The notes below the pieces were generated by a model. It ran no database searches and had not been told where the DNA came from. It saw only the letters and a program-made list of their open reading frames with translations. 33,955 nucleotides of DNA from Pelagibacteraceae bacterium AG-390-A02 (GTDB lineage: Bacteria > Pseudomonadota > Alphaproteobacteria > Pelagibacterales > Pelagibacteraceae), in the NCBI GenBank assembly GCA_003278165.1, contig QCGU01000013.1:1-33955 (forward strand). Reading direction: 5' to 3'. The position numbers and the translations under genes are program-made. This document shows, piece by piece, positions 1-7,917 of the stretch (the stretch's first letter is position 1; each line of letters starts with the position of its first letter).

Positions 1-593
1 TTATTTTTTCTAAATATTTTAAAACTAAAAAGTTTAACATTGGTAAACCATTTCCACAAATTATTAGTAATGTTTTGTCTACAAAAAAAAAAGGAGAGCG
101 AGAAAATTCAAATCTTAAATATAAACATGTTAGCTACTATAAAGTTATAAAAAATGTTTATCTTGGTATGTTGAGATATATTTATAGTATTTATATTTTT
201 AAATTTAATAATACCACTAATGTTTTTCTTTTAGATAGATATGTATCAAAGTATCCAGGACAGATAAATGGGCCCAGATCAATTCAAAATGAAAATATAA
301 ATTTTATTAAAAAAATCATGTTTAAAATAGAAAATTTTTTCTATAATTTAATTAAAACAGTCAATATAGAATTTAGATTATTAACAAACATAGAAACTTG
401 TATTTTAAGAAATAAAGATCGAATTAAATTAATTAAGGAGTCAGATGATGAAATAATTAATAGACATAAACTTTTTTCTAAGACCAGGTTCAAGTCAAAA
501 AGAGTTATTGAATTAAATAACGATTTTAATAAAACGGAAACTATAAATAATATAATTAAATTTACTTTAGAAGATATAAATGAAAATAATTGA
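1..593 (+). CDS. Thymidylate kinase-like protein, C-terminal part (cut by window start)
   Basis: The reading frame is open from base 3 to the TGA at 591-593, so the true start lies upstream of the window; the first in-frame TTG (75) is not a convincing start. The visible ~197 residues carry an LDRY motif, as in dTMP kinase-like nucleotide kinases, followed by a GPRS stretch and a basic, LID-like segment (CILRNKDRIKLIKESDDEI). Its P-loop would lie upstream and cannot be seen. Kinases of this type occur in polysaccharide clusters, where their substrate is usually unknown. It overlaps the next gene, itself a P-loop protein, by 14 bases, so the two are probably made together. The nucleotide-kinase-like fold is moderately supported; the substrate is not known. 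Confidence 0.6.
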   Translation, partial: IFSKYFKTKKFNIGKPFPQIISNVLSTKKKGERENSNLKYKHVSYYKVIKNVYLGMLRYIYSIYIFKFNNTTNVFLLDRYVSKYPGQINGPRSIQNENINFIKKIMFKIENFFYNLIKTVNIEFRLLTNIETCILRNKDRIKLIKESDDEIINRHKLFSKTRFKSKRVIELNNDFNKTETINNIIKFTLEDINENN

Positions 594-1161
594 ATTATAT
601 GGTTATTCAGGTTCCGGTAAAAGCTTTAAAGCAAATAAAATTGCAAAAAAAAAAAAACTTGATTCAAATTTTTTACAAATATCAAAAAAAAAAAGAATAC
701 CTCGTGTAATTTGCAAAATAATTTTTATTATTAATATAAAAAAGAACGATCTAATTTTTGTAAGCAATATTCATAAACTCATGAAAATTAAAAATTTCAT
801 TTTTATATTAAAAAATTTTTTTAGTTTTATTTATGTAATAGGTTTTATAAGAAATTATAAAAAAAAAAAAAGATCGATTATTTTAGATCACGGTTTATTT
901 CAATGTCTTTATGGTTGCTTATTAGTGACACCAAAAGATAAAATACTAGATCGAAAGTTAGCAAAATTATTTAAAGAGTATTTAAAAGTCGTTTTTTCTG
1001 AAATAAATTATAAAGTAATAAGGATGAACACAAATTTAAATATTATCAATAAAAGACTTATTAAAGATAAAAATGATAAAAAAAAAAATTATTTAATGAA
1101 AAATAAAAAAAAAATTATTGAAACATACACTCGAATTTCATTTATAATTAAGAATATTTAA
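580..1161 (+). CDS. Small P-loop NTPase/kinase-like protein of the glycan island
   Basis: A 193-residue protein with a clear Walker A motif at the extreme N terminus (GYSGSGKS, residues 8-15) and a hydrophobic strand ending in LDHG (residues 101-105), which could serve as the Walker B/DRx equivalent of nucleotide kinases. The rest is very lysine-rich (about residues 150-180), partly reflecting the AT-rich codon bias. The ATG lies inside the end of the preceding kinase-like gene, and the P-loop spacing from this Met is what one expects for an intact N terminus. Together they may form a pair of kinases acting on a sugar, lipid or nucleotide in surface-glycan synthesis; that is inference from neighbours. 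The family was not recognised more closely. Confidence 0.65.
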   Translation: MKIIELYGYSGSGKSFKANKIAKKKKLDSNFLQISKKKRIPRVICKIIFIINIKKNDLIFVSNIHKLMKIKNFIFILKNFFSFIYVIGFIRNYKKKKRSIILDHGLFQCLYGCLLVTPKDKILDRKLAKLFKEYLKVVFSEINYKVIRMNTNLNIINKRLIKDKNDKKKNYLMKNKKKIIETYTRISFIIKNI

Positions 1162-1196
1162 TATAATCTAATTGTAATAAAATCAAAAAAACTTAA

Positions 1197-2063
1197 ATGT
1201 CTAGTAAAAAAGCGTCATTTGCTATATCAATAGATCTCGAACTTGCTTGGGGTTGTTGGGATAAAACTAATTCAGAAATTATAAGAAAAATTATAACACA
1301 AGAGAGACCAATTTGTAAAAAATTGCTTCAAATATTTGATGAGAATGAATTACCTGTAACTTGGGCAGTAGTGACGGCTCTTTTAGATAGCAATGGTATA
1401 ATGAATGGTAAAGAAGACCAAAAAGCATGGTATGCACCTGATATTGTTGAAAATATACTTAAATCTAAAGTTAAGCATTTAATTGCATCACATTCTTACG
1501 GCCATAAAGAATTTAATTCTTCTAGTAGGGAGGAAATTACAGAAGATTTTGAAAAATCGAGGTTTATTTTTAAAAAAAATAATATTAACACTAACGTGTT
1601 TGTTTTTCCAAGAAATCAAGTCAATCACTTAGATATTTTAAAACAATTCGATTTCAAATCTTATAGAAGTGTCGATATTAGTTGGTATAAAAAAGTTTAT
1701 AACTACAACAAGTACTTGGGTAAAATTTCTAATATTATAGATAAAACATTTCCTTTGAAAACAAACACAATAATGCCGTCTATTGATAGTTTTGGTTTAA
1801 TTGAAATTCCAACATCAATTCTTTTAATAGGTAAAAATGGTATTAGGAGTTTTGTGTCAAATTTTTCAATGTTTAAAAAAATAAAAGATGGTATTGATTT
1901 GTCAATAAGTAAAAACGAGTGTTTTCATATATGGTTTCATCCTTCAAATTTTTATTATCAGTCTGAAAGTCAATTTAAATTATTAAATAAAATTATTGAT
2001 TATGTTAATTTGAAAAGAGAACAAGGAGCAATAGAAACAAAACTTTTGGATCAATTTAGTTAA
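1197..2063 (+). CDS. Polysaccharide deacetylase-like protein (NodB/CE4 fold)
   Basis: 288 residues with the layout of CE4 carbohydrate esterases. Motif 1 is SIDLELAWG with Asp13, motif 2 is SHSYGH (His99 and His103, the HxxxH metal pair), motif 3 is FPRNQVN near residue 137, and a late HIWFHPSNF near 245 may supply the C-terminal histidine. The classical TFDDGP motif 1 is replaced by a single-Asp version, as in divergent CE4 clades, so metal binding would rely on one Asp and two His. It probably removes an acetyl group from a sugar of the surface glycan or its lipid-linked precursor. No signal peptide is visible, so it likely acts in the cytoplasm. It lies 35 bases after the P-loop gene and 52 before the aminotransferase, in the same direction. 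Confidence 0.8.
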   Translation: MSSKKASFAISIDLELAWGCWDKTNSEIIRKIITQERPICKKLLQIFDENELPVTWAVVTALLDSNGIMNGKEDQKAWYAPDIVENILKSKVKHLIASHSYGHKEFNSSSREEITEDFEKSRFIFKKNNINTNVFVFPRNQVNHLDILKQFDFKSYRSVDISWYKKVYNYNKYLGKISNIIDKTFPLKTNTIMPSIDSFGLIEIPTSILLIGKNGIRSFVSNFSMFKKIKDGIDLSISKNECFHIWFHPSNFYYQSESQFKLLNKIIDYVNLKREQGAIETKLLDQFS

Positions 2064-2115
2064 ATAAAAAAGTAAGATTTTATAATTTTAACAAATAATA
2101 ATAAATAAAGAAAGT

Positions 2116-3276
2116 ATGTATAAAGATTTCCTAAAAGAAACAAAAAAAATTTTTGGTAGTGGTTTTGTTCCGTTACACAGACCAATTTTTAGAGGAAATG
2201 AGAAAAAATACTTGTCAGAATGCATAAATACAAACTATGTGTCTTCAGTTGGAAAAAAAGTTAAAGAATTTGAAAAGAAAATTGCAGAATTTACGGGGTC
2301 AAAATATGCCATTGCGACTGTAAATGGTACTAATGCACTTCATATAGCAATCAAATTAGCAGGAGTAAAACAAGGTGATGAAGTAATTACTCAGGCGCTT
2401 ACTTTTGTAGCTACATGTAATGCAATTAATTACGCTGGCGCGAATCCTGTATTTGTTGATGTAGATAGAGACACAATGGGTTTAAGCCCATATTCTTTAA
2501 AAAAGTTTCTTAAAAAAAATGCAAAAAAAAGTTCAGATGGTTCTTATAACATATTTACAGGAAAAAAAATTAAAGCTTGTGTTCCCATGCATACTTTTGG
2601 TTTTCCTTGTAGAATTAAACAAATTAAAAAAATATGTGATGAGTGGGGGATAATTGTTATTGAAGATGCAGCAGAATCTCTTGGAAGTTATGTAGGAAAA
2701 AAACATACTGGAACATTTTCTTTGGCATCAGCACTAAGTTTTAATGGAAATAAACTTATCACCACTGGTGGTGGAGGCATGATAATTACTAATAATTTAA
2801 AATTGGCAAAAAAAGCAAAACATATCACAACAACAGCTAAAATTTCTCATGCATATGAGTTTGTACATAATGAAATTGGTTATAATTTCCGTATGCCAAA
2901 TATAAATGCCGCTTTGGGGTGCGCTCAATTAGAAAATATAAATAATTTTTTGTTAATTAAAAAAAAATTAGCAATTCATTGGAAAAAATTTTTTTTGAAA
3001 AGAAAAGTAGAATTCGTAAATGAGATCAAAGGTAGTAAACCTAATTATTGGTTAAATGCTTTAGTTTTTAAATCAAAAAAAGAACGAGATAGTTTTTTAA
3101 AAATTACAAATAAAAATGGAGTAATGACAAGACCGATTTGGAAATTGATGTCTGAGTTAAGAATGTTTACTAACTGTCAAAATGATGGATTGAAAAACTC
3201 TATTTGGCTTCAAGACCGTGTTGTAAATATTCCGTCTAGTGTACCAGAATCTTTTTTTAATAATAATGACAAATAG
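2116..3276 (+). CDS. LegC-type PLP-dependent sugar aminotransferase (DegT/DnrJ/EryC1 family)
   Basis: 386 residues, the usual length for LegC-like enzymes, which aminate a UDP-4-keto-6-deoxy sugar at C4 using glutamate. Visible family features: the N-terminal PLHRPIFRGNEKKY/YVSSVGK region, NGTNALHIA (about 70-78, PLP phosphate binding), EDAAES (Asp184 contacts the pyridine nitrogen) and SFNGNK with Lys213 as the Schiff-base lysine, followed by TTGGGGM. Its likely role is making an amino sugar (legionaminic acid-, bacillosamine- or pseudaminic-like) for the surface glycan. The matching 4,6-dehydratase is not in the window and may lie upstream. The following acetyltransferase overlaps its 3' end by 11 bases, which fits amination followed by N-acetylation. 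Confidence 0.88.
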   Translation: MYKDFLKETKKIFGSGFVPLHRPIFRGNEKKYLSECINTNYVSSVGKKVKEFEKKIAEFTGSKYAIATVNGTNALHIAIKLAGVKQGDEVITQALTFVATCNAINYAGANPVFVDVDRDTMGLSPYSLKKFLKKNAKKSSDGSYNIFTGKKIKACVPMHTFGFPCRIKQIKKICDEWGIIVIEDAAESLGSYVGKKHTGTFSLASALSFNGNKLITTGGGGMIITNNLKLAKKAKHITTTAKISHAYEFVHNEIGYNFRMPNINAALGCAQLENINNFLLIKKKLAIHWKKFFLKRKVEFVNEIKGSKPNYWLNALVFKSKKERDSFLKITNKNGVMTRPIWKLMSELRMFTNCQNDGLKNSIWLQDRVVNIPSSVPESFFNNNDK

Positions 3277-3853
3277 AAACATTGATAAACGTCAAATTTA
3301 TTTAGATGTAGCTAAACTTCATTATCATACACTTAAAACTGGTTTTTTACCAACACTAGGAATTAACTTTCTAGCTTTGATGTATCAATGTATAGACGAA
3401 GCAAATTTTTCTATATTAATTACAAAATATAAAAATTCAAAATTAATAGGCTTTGTTTCAGGTTCTCTTGGATCATCAGGATTATATAAGTTGATGTTAA
3501 ATCATCCATTAACTTTAATAATTACATTGGCACCAGTCATTTTTAATTTTAGAAAAATAAAGAAAATAATTAATATTTTTAAACACATCTCAAGTAAAGA
3601 AAGAAAAAAATATCCAAAACCAGAATTACTAAGTATTTGTGTTCATCCAGATCATCAAGGAAAAGGAATTGGAATTGAGTTATACCATAAATTATCACAA
3701 TATTTTAAATCTTTATCTAAGTCTGAATTTATAATAGTTGTAGGTCAATCACTTCAAGCAAACTCATTTTACAAAAATCAAGGTGCTGAAATAATAGGTG
3801 AACTTAAAGTTCATCCAGACGTTAAATCAAATATATTTATTCAAAGGTTGTGA
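3266..3853 (+). CDS. GNAT-family N-acetyltransferase, probably acting on an amino sugar
   Basis: A 195-residue protein with the GNAT acetyl-CoA pyrophosphate-binding motif A: SICVHPDHQGKGIG (about 123-136), after the usual beta strand and before helix 3, then a VVGQ...NSFYKNQGAE segment typical of motif B. I chose the ATG at 3266. A GTG at 3239 would overlap the aminotransferase by 38 bases and add residues with no domain value. It starts inside the aminotransferase gene, so translation is probably coupled. The context suggests it acetylates the new amino group, as PseH/LegH-type enzymes do for nonulosonate precursors. The substrate is inferred from neighbours only; GNAT proteins act on many amines. 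Confidence 0.8.
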   Translation: MTNRNIDKRQIYLDVAKLHYHTLKTGFLPTLGINFLALMYQCIDEANFSILITKYKNSKLIGFVSGSLGSSGLYKLMLNHPLTLIITLAPVIFNFRKIKKIINIFKHISSKERKKYPKPELLSICVHPDHQGKGIGIELYHKLSQYFKSLSKSEFIIVVGQSLQANSFYKNQGAEIIGELKVHPDVKSNIFIQRL

Positions 3854-3856
3854 TTG

Positions 3857-4489
3857 ATGCAACGATTATTTGATATAATATTATCTGGGACGGCTCTTCT
3901 TGTTTTACTTCCTTTTTTATTAGTTTTAATTTTAATACTAAATTTCACAGGTGAAGGAGAAATTTTTTATAGGCAAAGTAGAGTTGGAAAAAATATGGTT
4001 AGCTTTAATCTTATTAAATTTGCAACTATGCTTAAAAATAGCGAGAACAAAGGTGCGGGTACAGTAACATTAGAAAATGATTTTAGAGTTCTTCCATTTG
4101 GTAAATTTTTAAGAAAAACAAAATTAAATGAGCTACCACAACTATTTAATATTTTAATGGGCCATATGAGCGTGATTGGACCCAGACCTCTTCATGAGAA
4201 ACAATTTTCATTTTATTCTGAGTATGATAAGAAAATTATCTCTTCTATTAGACCGGGCCTTTCTGGACTTGCATCAATAGTTTTTCGAGATGAAGAGAAA
4301 ATTCTTCAAAATAGTAATGATCCAGATAAAACTTATAAAGAGAGAATTACACCAACAAAGGCTAAACTTGAAAAGTGGTATATTAAAAATCGTTCAATTT
4401 ATTTGTATTTTAAACTAATTATACTTACATTGGCTGTAGTCATATTTCCCTCGATAAATATTTCTAAATTTTTTGATGAATTTAATTAA
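3857..4489 (+). CDS. Initiating sugar phosphate transferase (PglC/bacterial sugar transferase family)
   Basis: A 210-residue monotopic phosphoglycosyl transferase, the minimal size of PglC-like enzymes. It moves a sugar-1-phosphate from a UDP-sugar onto undecaprenyl phosphate at the cytoplasmic face of the inner membrane. Features seen: KRLFD-like start (MQRLFDIILS), one hydrophobic re-entrant helix (about 5-30), the FYRQSRVGKN motif, FLRKTKLNELPQL (about 84-96), MSVIGPRPL and IRPGLSGLA. In characterised members the central motif reads DELPQ, and that Asp is the covalent nucleophile; here it is Asn91-Glu92. The ATG at 3857 is preferred to the TTG just before it. It follows the GNAT gene by 3 bases. 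A C-terminal hydrophobic stretch (about 185-200) is also present. Confidence 0.88.
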   Translation: MQRLFDIILSGTALLVLLPFLLVLILILNFTGEGEIFYRQSRVGKNMVSFNLIKFATMLKNSENKGAGTVTLENDFRVLPFGKFLRKTKLNELPQLFNILMGHMSVIGPRPLHEKQFSFYSEYDKKIISSIRPGLSGLASIVFRDEEKILQNSNDPDKTYKERITPTKAKLEKWYIKNRSIYLYFKLIILTLAVVIFPSINISKFFDEFN

Positions 4490-4556
4490 TAATAATTTTT
4501 ATTATATTTTTTGATCAAGGCTTATTATAAAAAGTTCTAAAATTTATTTAAATAAT

Positions 4557-5273
4557 ATGGAAAATATAGAAATAAAAAATTACTGGAATGATTTGGATTT
4601 AAGACTTGAAAGTTTGGTAAAAGATGGAGTAGTTAAATTACCATCAATAAAAATTTTCAATTTAGAGAAAATTACAAATGAAATTTCAAATGAGATGGGA
4701 TCTTTAACTTTTAAAGAATTATGCTTTAGTCATAAAAATTTTTTAAATAAATTACAAATTGATAAATATCTTTCTCCAAAGCTTTTATATTTAGCAAAAA
4801 ATATGTTTAATTATGATGGCGACATAACAAACCAATATCATATTGCGAGAAAAGTTTATTCAGGAAATTCAAAAGAAATATTTAGAGCTCATTTTGACTC
4901 CCATCTTTTTACTTTGGTATTGCCATTAAAAATACCTTTATCTCAAGACCTAGGAAAATCAGGAGAACTTGTCTATTTTCCAAACATAAGGGTTGCACCT
5001 AAAAACGAAATTGTAAATATAATTCAAAAAATTTATTACAAAAGGTATGCTTCAAAAAAAGGCATAGATAAACTTTCTAGTTTAAAAGATAGTTTTGTAG
5101 AGAATTTTGAAAATTATCAACCAATTCTTTTTATGGGTAAAACAACACTTCACACAAATTACCCAGTTTTATCAAACAATCATAGTTTTAGATTAACATT
5201 GCTAGCTCATTTTTTTGACAATTCACCAAAATATGGTGTTGGATCTTTTCTCAGATTGTTAAGAAGAAGATAA
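4557..5273 (+). CDS. Uncharacterised protein, possible Fe(II)/2-oxoglutarate-dependent oxygenase
   Basis: 238 residues; I cannot name a family with certainty. The centre holds FRAHFDSHLFTLVLPL, which gives a His112-x-Asp114 pair at the start of a hydrophobic strand. The C-terminal part holds TTLHTNYPVLSNN...FRLTLLAHFF, giving His199 and Arg212. An HxD followed about 85 residues later by His and then Arg is the arrangement of double-stranded beta-helix 2-oxoglutarate oxygenases (phytanoyl-CoA or prolyl hydroxylase-like), where these residues bind iron and the cosubstrate. It could hydroxylate a sugar, lipid or amino acid linked to the glycan. No signal peptide or membrane segment is seen. It starts 67 bases after the sugar transferase and ends 7 bases from the stop of the opposing transferase gene. 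Confidence 0.55.
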   Translation: MENIEIKNYWNDLDLRLESLVKDGVVKLPSIKIFNLEKITNEISNEMGSLTFKELCFSHKNFLNKLQIDKYLSPKLLYLAKNMFNYDGDITNQYHIARKVYSGNSKEIFRAHFDSHLFTLVLPLKIPLSQDLGKSGELVYFPNIRVAPKNEIVNIIQKIYYKRYASKKGIDKLSSLKDSFVENFENYQPILFMGKTTLHTNYPVLSNNHSFRLTLLAHFFDNSPKYGVGSFLRLLRRR

Positions 5274-5280
5274 ATAAACA

Positions 5281-6279
5281 TTATTTTATTTTCACAAGAT
5301 ATTTGTTTCTTATAATAATAAAAACAATAAAAAATAACACAAAAGATATTAAAGAACTTATTGGTCCGATTTGAATAAAAAAAATATAACCAATTGAAAA
5401 AAATAAAATATTAATCAAAAAAAGAATTAAATTAGTAAAAAATATAGATTTTGTATATTTAAATAAAAAATGGTGTAAATGATCAAGTCCTGGTTTAAAA
5501 ATATTTTTTTTATTAAACATTCTAAAAATATTAATTGCAATAAATTCATAAACAAAAATTGATATAGACCACGCAAGTAGTATTGGGTGTGTTATTTCCT
5601 CTTTTGCAAAATAAATTAAGGTAAAAGATATTATAAATCCTAACAATAAACTTCCACTATCACCAAGAAATAATTTTGGAACATTAAAGATTGAAAAGTT
5701 GAATACTAAAAAAATAATAATTGGCAAAAGCACTATAATTATAAATAATTTTAAATTATCCTCTGATGCTAAAAAGTATAAAATTAATAAAACCGAGATA
5801 GATGTAAAACTTAAAGTGCCGTCTAAACCATCAAAATAATTAAATGCGTTAATTAAAAAAAGTACACACAGCAAAGTAAAAGGAATTTCAAAACTATTTA
5901 ATATTAAATTAAAATAATAATAATCTCCTATTTGAGTTAATCTTAAATTTTCTAATACGATTAAATAAAAAATTGGAATAATTTGAAGACTTAATTTTCC
6001 TCCAGTATTTAAATTAAATTTATCATCTACAAATCCGACAATCGTTATTAAACATGATATTGATAAAATTAGGTTTAAGTTGTTTTCTACAATATTAAAT
6101 ATTTGTAAAGCAAATATATAGCAGATGCTTATTGCAAGTCCTCCAGTATAAGCAGTAGGTTTTGAGTGAGTTTTTCTCTTATTAGGAATATCTAATAAAT
6201 TAAGTTTATATGAAATTTTGCCAAAGAATAGCAATAGTGCAAAAATCAATATGAAATAAACAAAAATAGAGTTATGCAT
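5281..6279 (-). CDS. WecA/TagO-like polyprenyl-phosphate HexNAc-1-phosphate transferase (glycosyltransferase family 4)
   Basis: A 332-residue polytopic inner-membrane protein of about ten helices that transfers N-acetylhexosamine-1-phosphate (or a related sugar) from UDP to undecaprenyl phosphate, starting a lipid-linked glycan. All landmark motifs of the family are visible: NKRKTHSKPTAYTGG (33-47), VGFVDDKF with Asp85-Asp86 for Mg2+, NAFNYFDGLDG (144-154), PKLFLGDSGSLLLGF (the catalytic Asp loop) and GLDHLHHFLF (the HHLH-type sugar-recognition loop). It is the only minus-strand gene of the island. It converges on the oxygenase-like gene and diverges from the ligase across a 158-base gap. MraY is unlikely, because the histidine-loop and surroundings match WecA-type members better. 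Confidence 0.92.
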   Translation of the reverse strand: MHNSIFVYFILIFALLLFFGKISYKLNLLDIPNKRKTHSKPTAYTGGLAISICYIFALQIFNIVENNLNLILSISCLITIVGFVDDKFNLNTGGKLSLQIIPIFYLIVLENLRLTQIGDYYYFNLILNSFEIPFTLLCVLFLINAFNYFDGLDGTLSFTSISVLLILYFLASEDNLKLFIIIVLLPIIIFLVFNFSIFNVPKLFLGDSGSLLLGFIISFTLIYFAKEEITHPILLAWSISIFVYEFIAINIFRMFNKKNIFKPGLDHLHHFLFKYTKSIFFTNLILFLINILFFSIGYIFFIQIGPISSLISFVLFFIVFIIIRNKYLVKIK

Positions 6280-6437
6280 ATTATTAGTTAATTTTAATAT
6301 TTATATTTTGTACTTATTGAAAATACAATTCCAATGTTAATGGATTTTACACTTTATAAATTATATAATTAATTTTAATCATAAATATTAAAATGTATTT
6401 ATAGCGTTTACTATATTAAATAAAAAATTTTATAATA
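6280..6437. other. AT-rich divergent intergenic region
   Basis: The 158 bases between the start codons of the polyprenyl-phosphate transferase (minus) and the O-antigen ligase-like gene (plus) must hold promoters for both if they are independently transcribed. The stretch is almost pure A+T, with several TATAAT-like words (for example just before base 6438), but none has a well-placed -35 partner that stands out from background. No hairpin, repeat or small gene is evident. This is the longest gene-free stretch in the window. Confidence 0.5.
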
Positions 6438-7703
6438 ATGATATTTAGTTCAAAAGAAGAAAAATTTTTCTTTTATGATTTTCCAATAATCTTGTTTACT
6501 CTTTTACCTTTTTTTTTGATCACTGGACCATTTTTTAGTGATTTGGCTATTTCAATTATCAGTTTACTATTTTTAATTTATTGTTGGAAAAAAAAAAATT
6601 TTTCATTTTTTAGTAAAAATTATTTTTATGTATTTATAATTTTTTGGGTTTATTTAATTATTAACAGCTTAATAAATAATTTTAATTTAAGTTCTCTCAA
6701 AATATCATTTTTTTATTTTAGATATGGTGTTTTTGTTATCGCAATATTAGCTTTATTAAATTTTGATGACAAATTTTTAAAAAATTTTTTCTATTGTATC
6801 TTATCATGTTTTCTATTTTTAATAGTTGATGGTTTCTATCAATATTTTTTTTTAAAAAGTATATTTGGTTTACCAGGTGCAGAAAGAATAAGCAGTTTTT
6901 TTGGTGATGAAAAAATTTTAGGAAGTTACTTAAGCAGATTATGGCCAATTTTTTTTGGTTTATCAATTTTATTTTATAATAATAAAGATAAATTATTTTA
7001 TTTATTAATTATAATTTTTATTTTATCTGAAACATTGATTTTTTTAAGTGGAGAAAGAGTAGCATTCTTTTATATAAATTTATCAGCTGTATTTGTTATT
7101 CTTTTTTCAAAGAATTTACTAAAGCTAAGATTAGTTACTCTCGCATCAAGTATAGCTCTAATAATTCTTATTAGTTATTTAAACCCTTCAGCTAAAGAGA
7201 GAATGATAGATAAAACTTTAAATCAAATGAACCTTGTTAAGGATGAAAAACAAAACCAAAACAACGAAGGTGTTTTTATATTCTCAAAGCAACACACACA
7301 TCATTATATTACTGCTTATAAAATGTTTCTAGATAATAAATTTATTGGGGTAGGTGTTAAAAATTTCAGAAATTTTTGTAATAATCCTAAATACGAAAAA
7401 AGTCACTTATCTTGTTCAAATCACCCTCACAACATTTATTTTCAAATTTTATCAGAAATAGGAATAATTGGTTTTTCATTTCTATTATTTGTTTTATTAT
7501 ATTACGCCTATCATGTTTTTAAACATTTACACTTAAAGTTTAAAAAAAAAGTTTATTTTAATGATTTTGAAATTTGTGTTCTTTCTGGAATTTTAATTTA
7601 TATATGGCCTTTAGCACCAACTGGTAATGTATTTAATAATTGGTTAAATATTCTATTCTCTTTATATATTCCTATTTTTATATGGAGTAGGAATTCAAAA
7701 TAA
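6438..7703 (+). CDS. O-antigen ligase-like / Wzy_C family membrane protein
   Basis: 421 residues with 10-12 hydrophobic segments and the layout of WaaL/Wzy-type enzymes. A large periplasmic loop (about 245-335) lies between late helices and contains a GERVAFF segment before it and NHPHNIYFQILSEIG (about 328-342) at its end; the histidine in that last motif is the family hallmark. Ligases join undecaprenyl-linked O-polysaccharide to lipid A-core in the periplasm, and polymerases of the same superfamily extend the chain. Which of the two it is cannot be decided from sequence alone, but the NHPHN motif is most often annotated as ligase. It is the last protein gene before the 5S rRNA, on the same strand. 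Confidence 0.85.
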   Translation: MIFSSKEEKFFFYDFPIILFTLLPFFLITGPFFSDLAISIISLLFLIYCWKKKNFSFFSKNYFYVFIIFWVYLIINSLINNFNLSSLKISFFYFRYGVFVIAILALLNFDDKFLKNFFYCILSCFLFLIVDGFYQYFFLKSIFGLPGAERISSFFGDEKILGSYLSRLWPIFFGLSILFYNNKDKLFYLLIIIFILSETLIFLSGERVAFFYINLSAVFVILFSKNLLKLRLVTLASSIALIILISYLNPSAKERMIDKTLNQMNLVKDEKQNQNNEGVFIFSKQHTHHYITAYKMFLDNKFIGVGVKNFRNFCNNPKYEKSHLSCSNHPHNIYFQILSEIGIIGFSFLLFVLLYYAYHVFKHLHLKFKKKVYFNDFEICVLSGILIYIWPLAPTGNVFNNWLNILFSLYIPIFIWSRNSK

Positions 7704-7798
7704 ATACTAAACACTATTATAATTAAAGATTTATATAATTTAATTAATTATTAACTATTTTTATACTTTACCAATTGCGTTTTTTTGAGTATAAGTCG

Positions 7799-7917
7799 CT
7801 GCCTGGTGATTATTGCGAAAGGGTAATACCCGATCCCATTCCGAACTCGGAAGTCAAGCCTTTCTGCGCCAATGGTACTTTGTCTTAAGACATGGAAGAG
7901 TAGGACATTGCCAGGCT
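7799..7917 (+). rRNA. rrf: 5S ribosomal RNA, not linked to 16S/23S
   Basis: About 118 bases with closing helix I formed by GCCTGG (7801-7806) and CCAGGC (7911-7916). The conserved loop B/helix III sequence CGATCCCATTCCGAACTCGG lies at 7831-7850, and the helix IV/loop E region with TGGTACT at 7873-7879. Ends are set by the helix and may be off by one or two bases. No 23S or 16S sequence is present within 7.8 kb upstream. An unlinked 5S at the edge of a surface-glycan island is the known arrangement in Pelagibacter genomes. No terminator-like hairpin with a T-run follows; the next start codon is 8 bases away. Confidence 0.96.

Noticed and set aside
6400-6437. TATAAT directly before the O-antigen ligase ATG, with TTTACT 18 bases upstream
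   Set aside because: Transcription would start inside the coding region; in DNA this AT-rich such words arise by chance.
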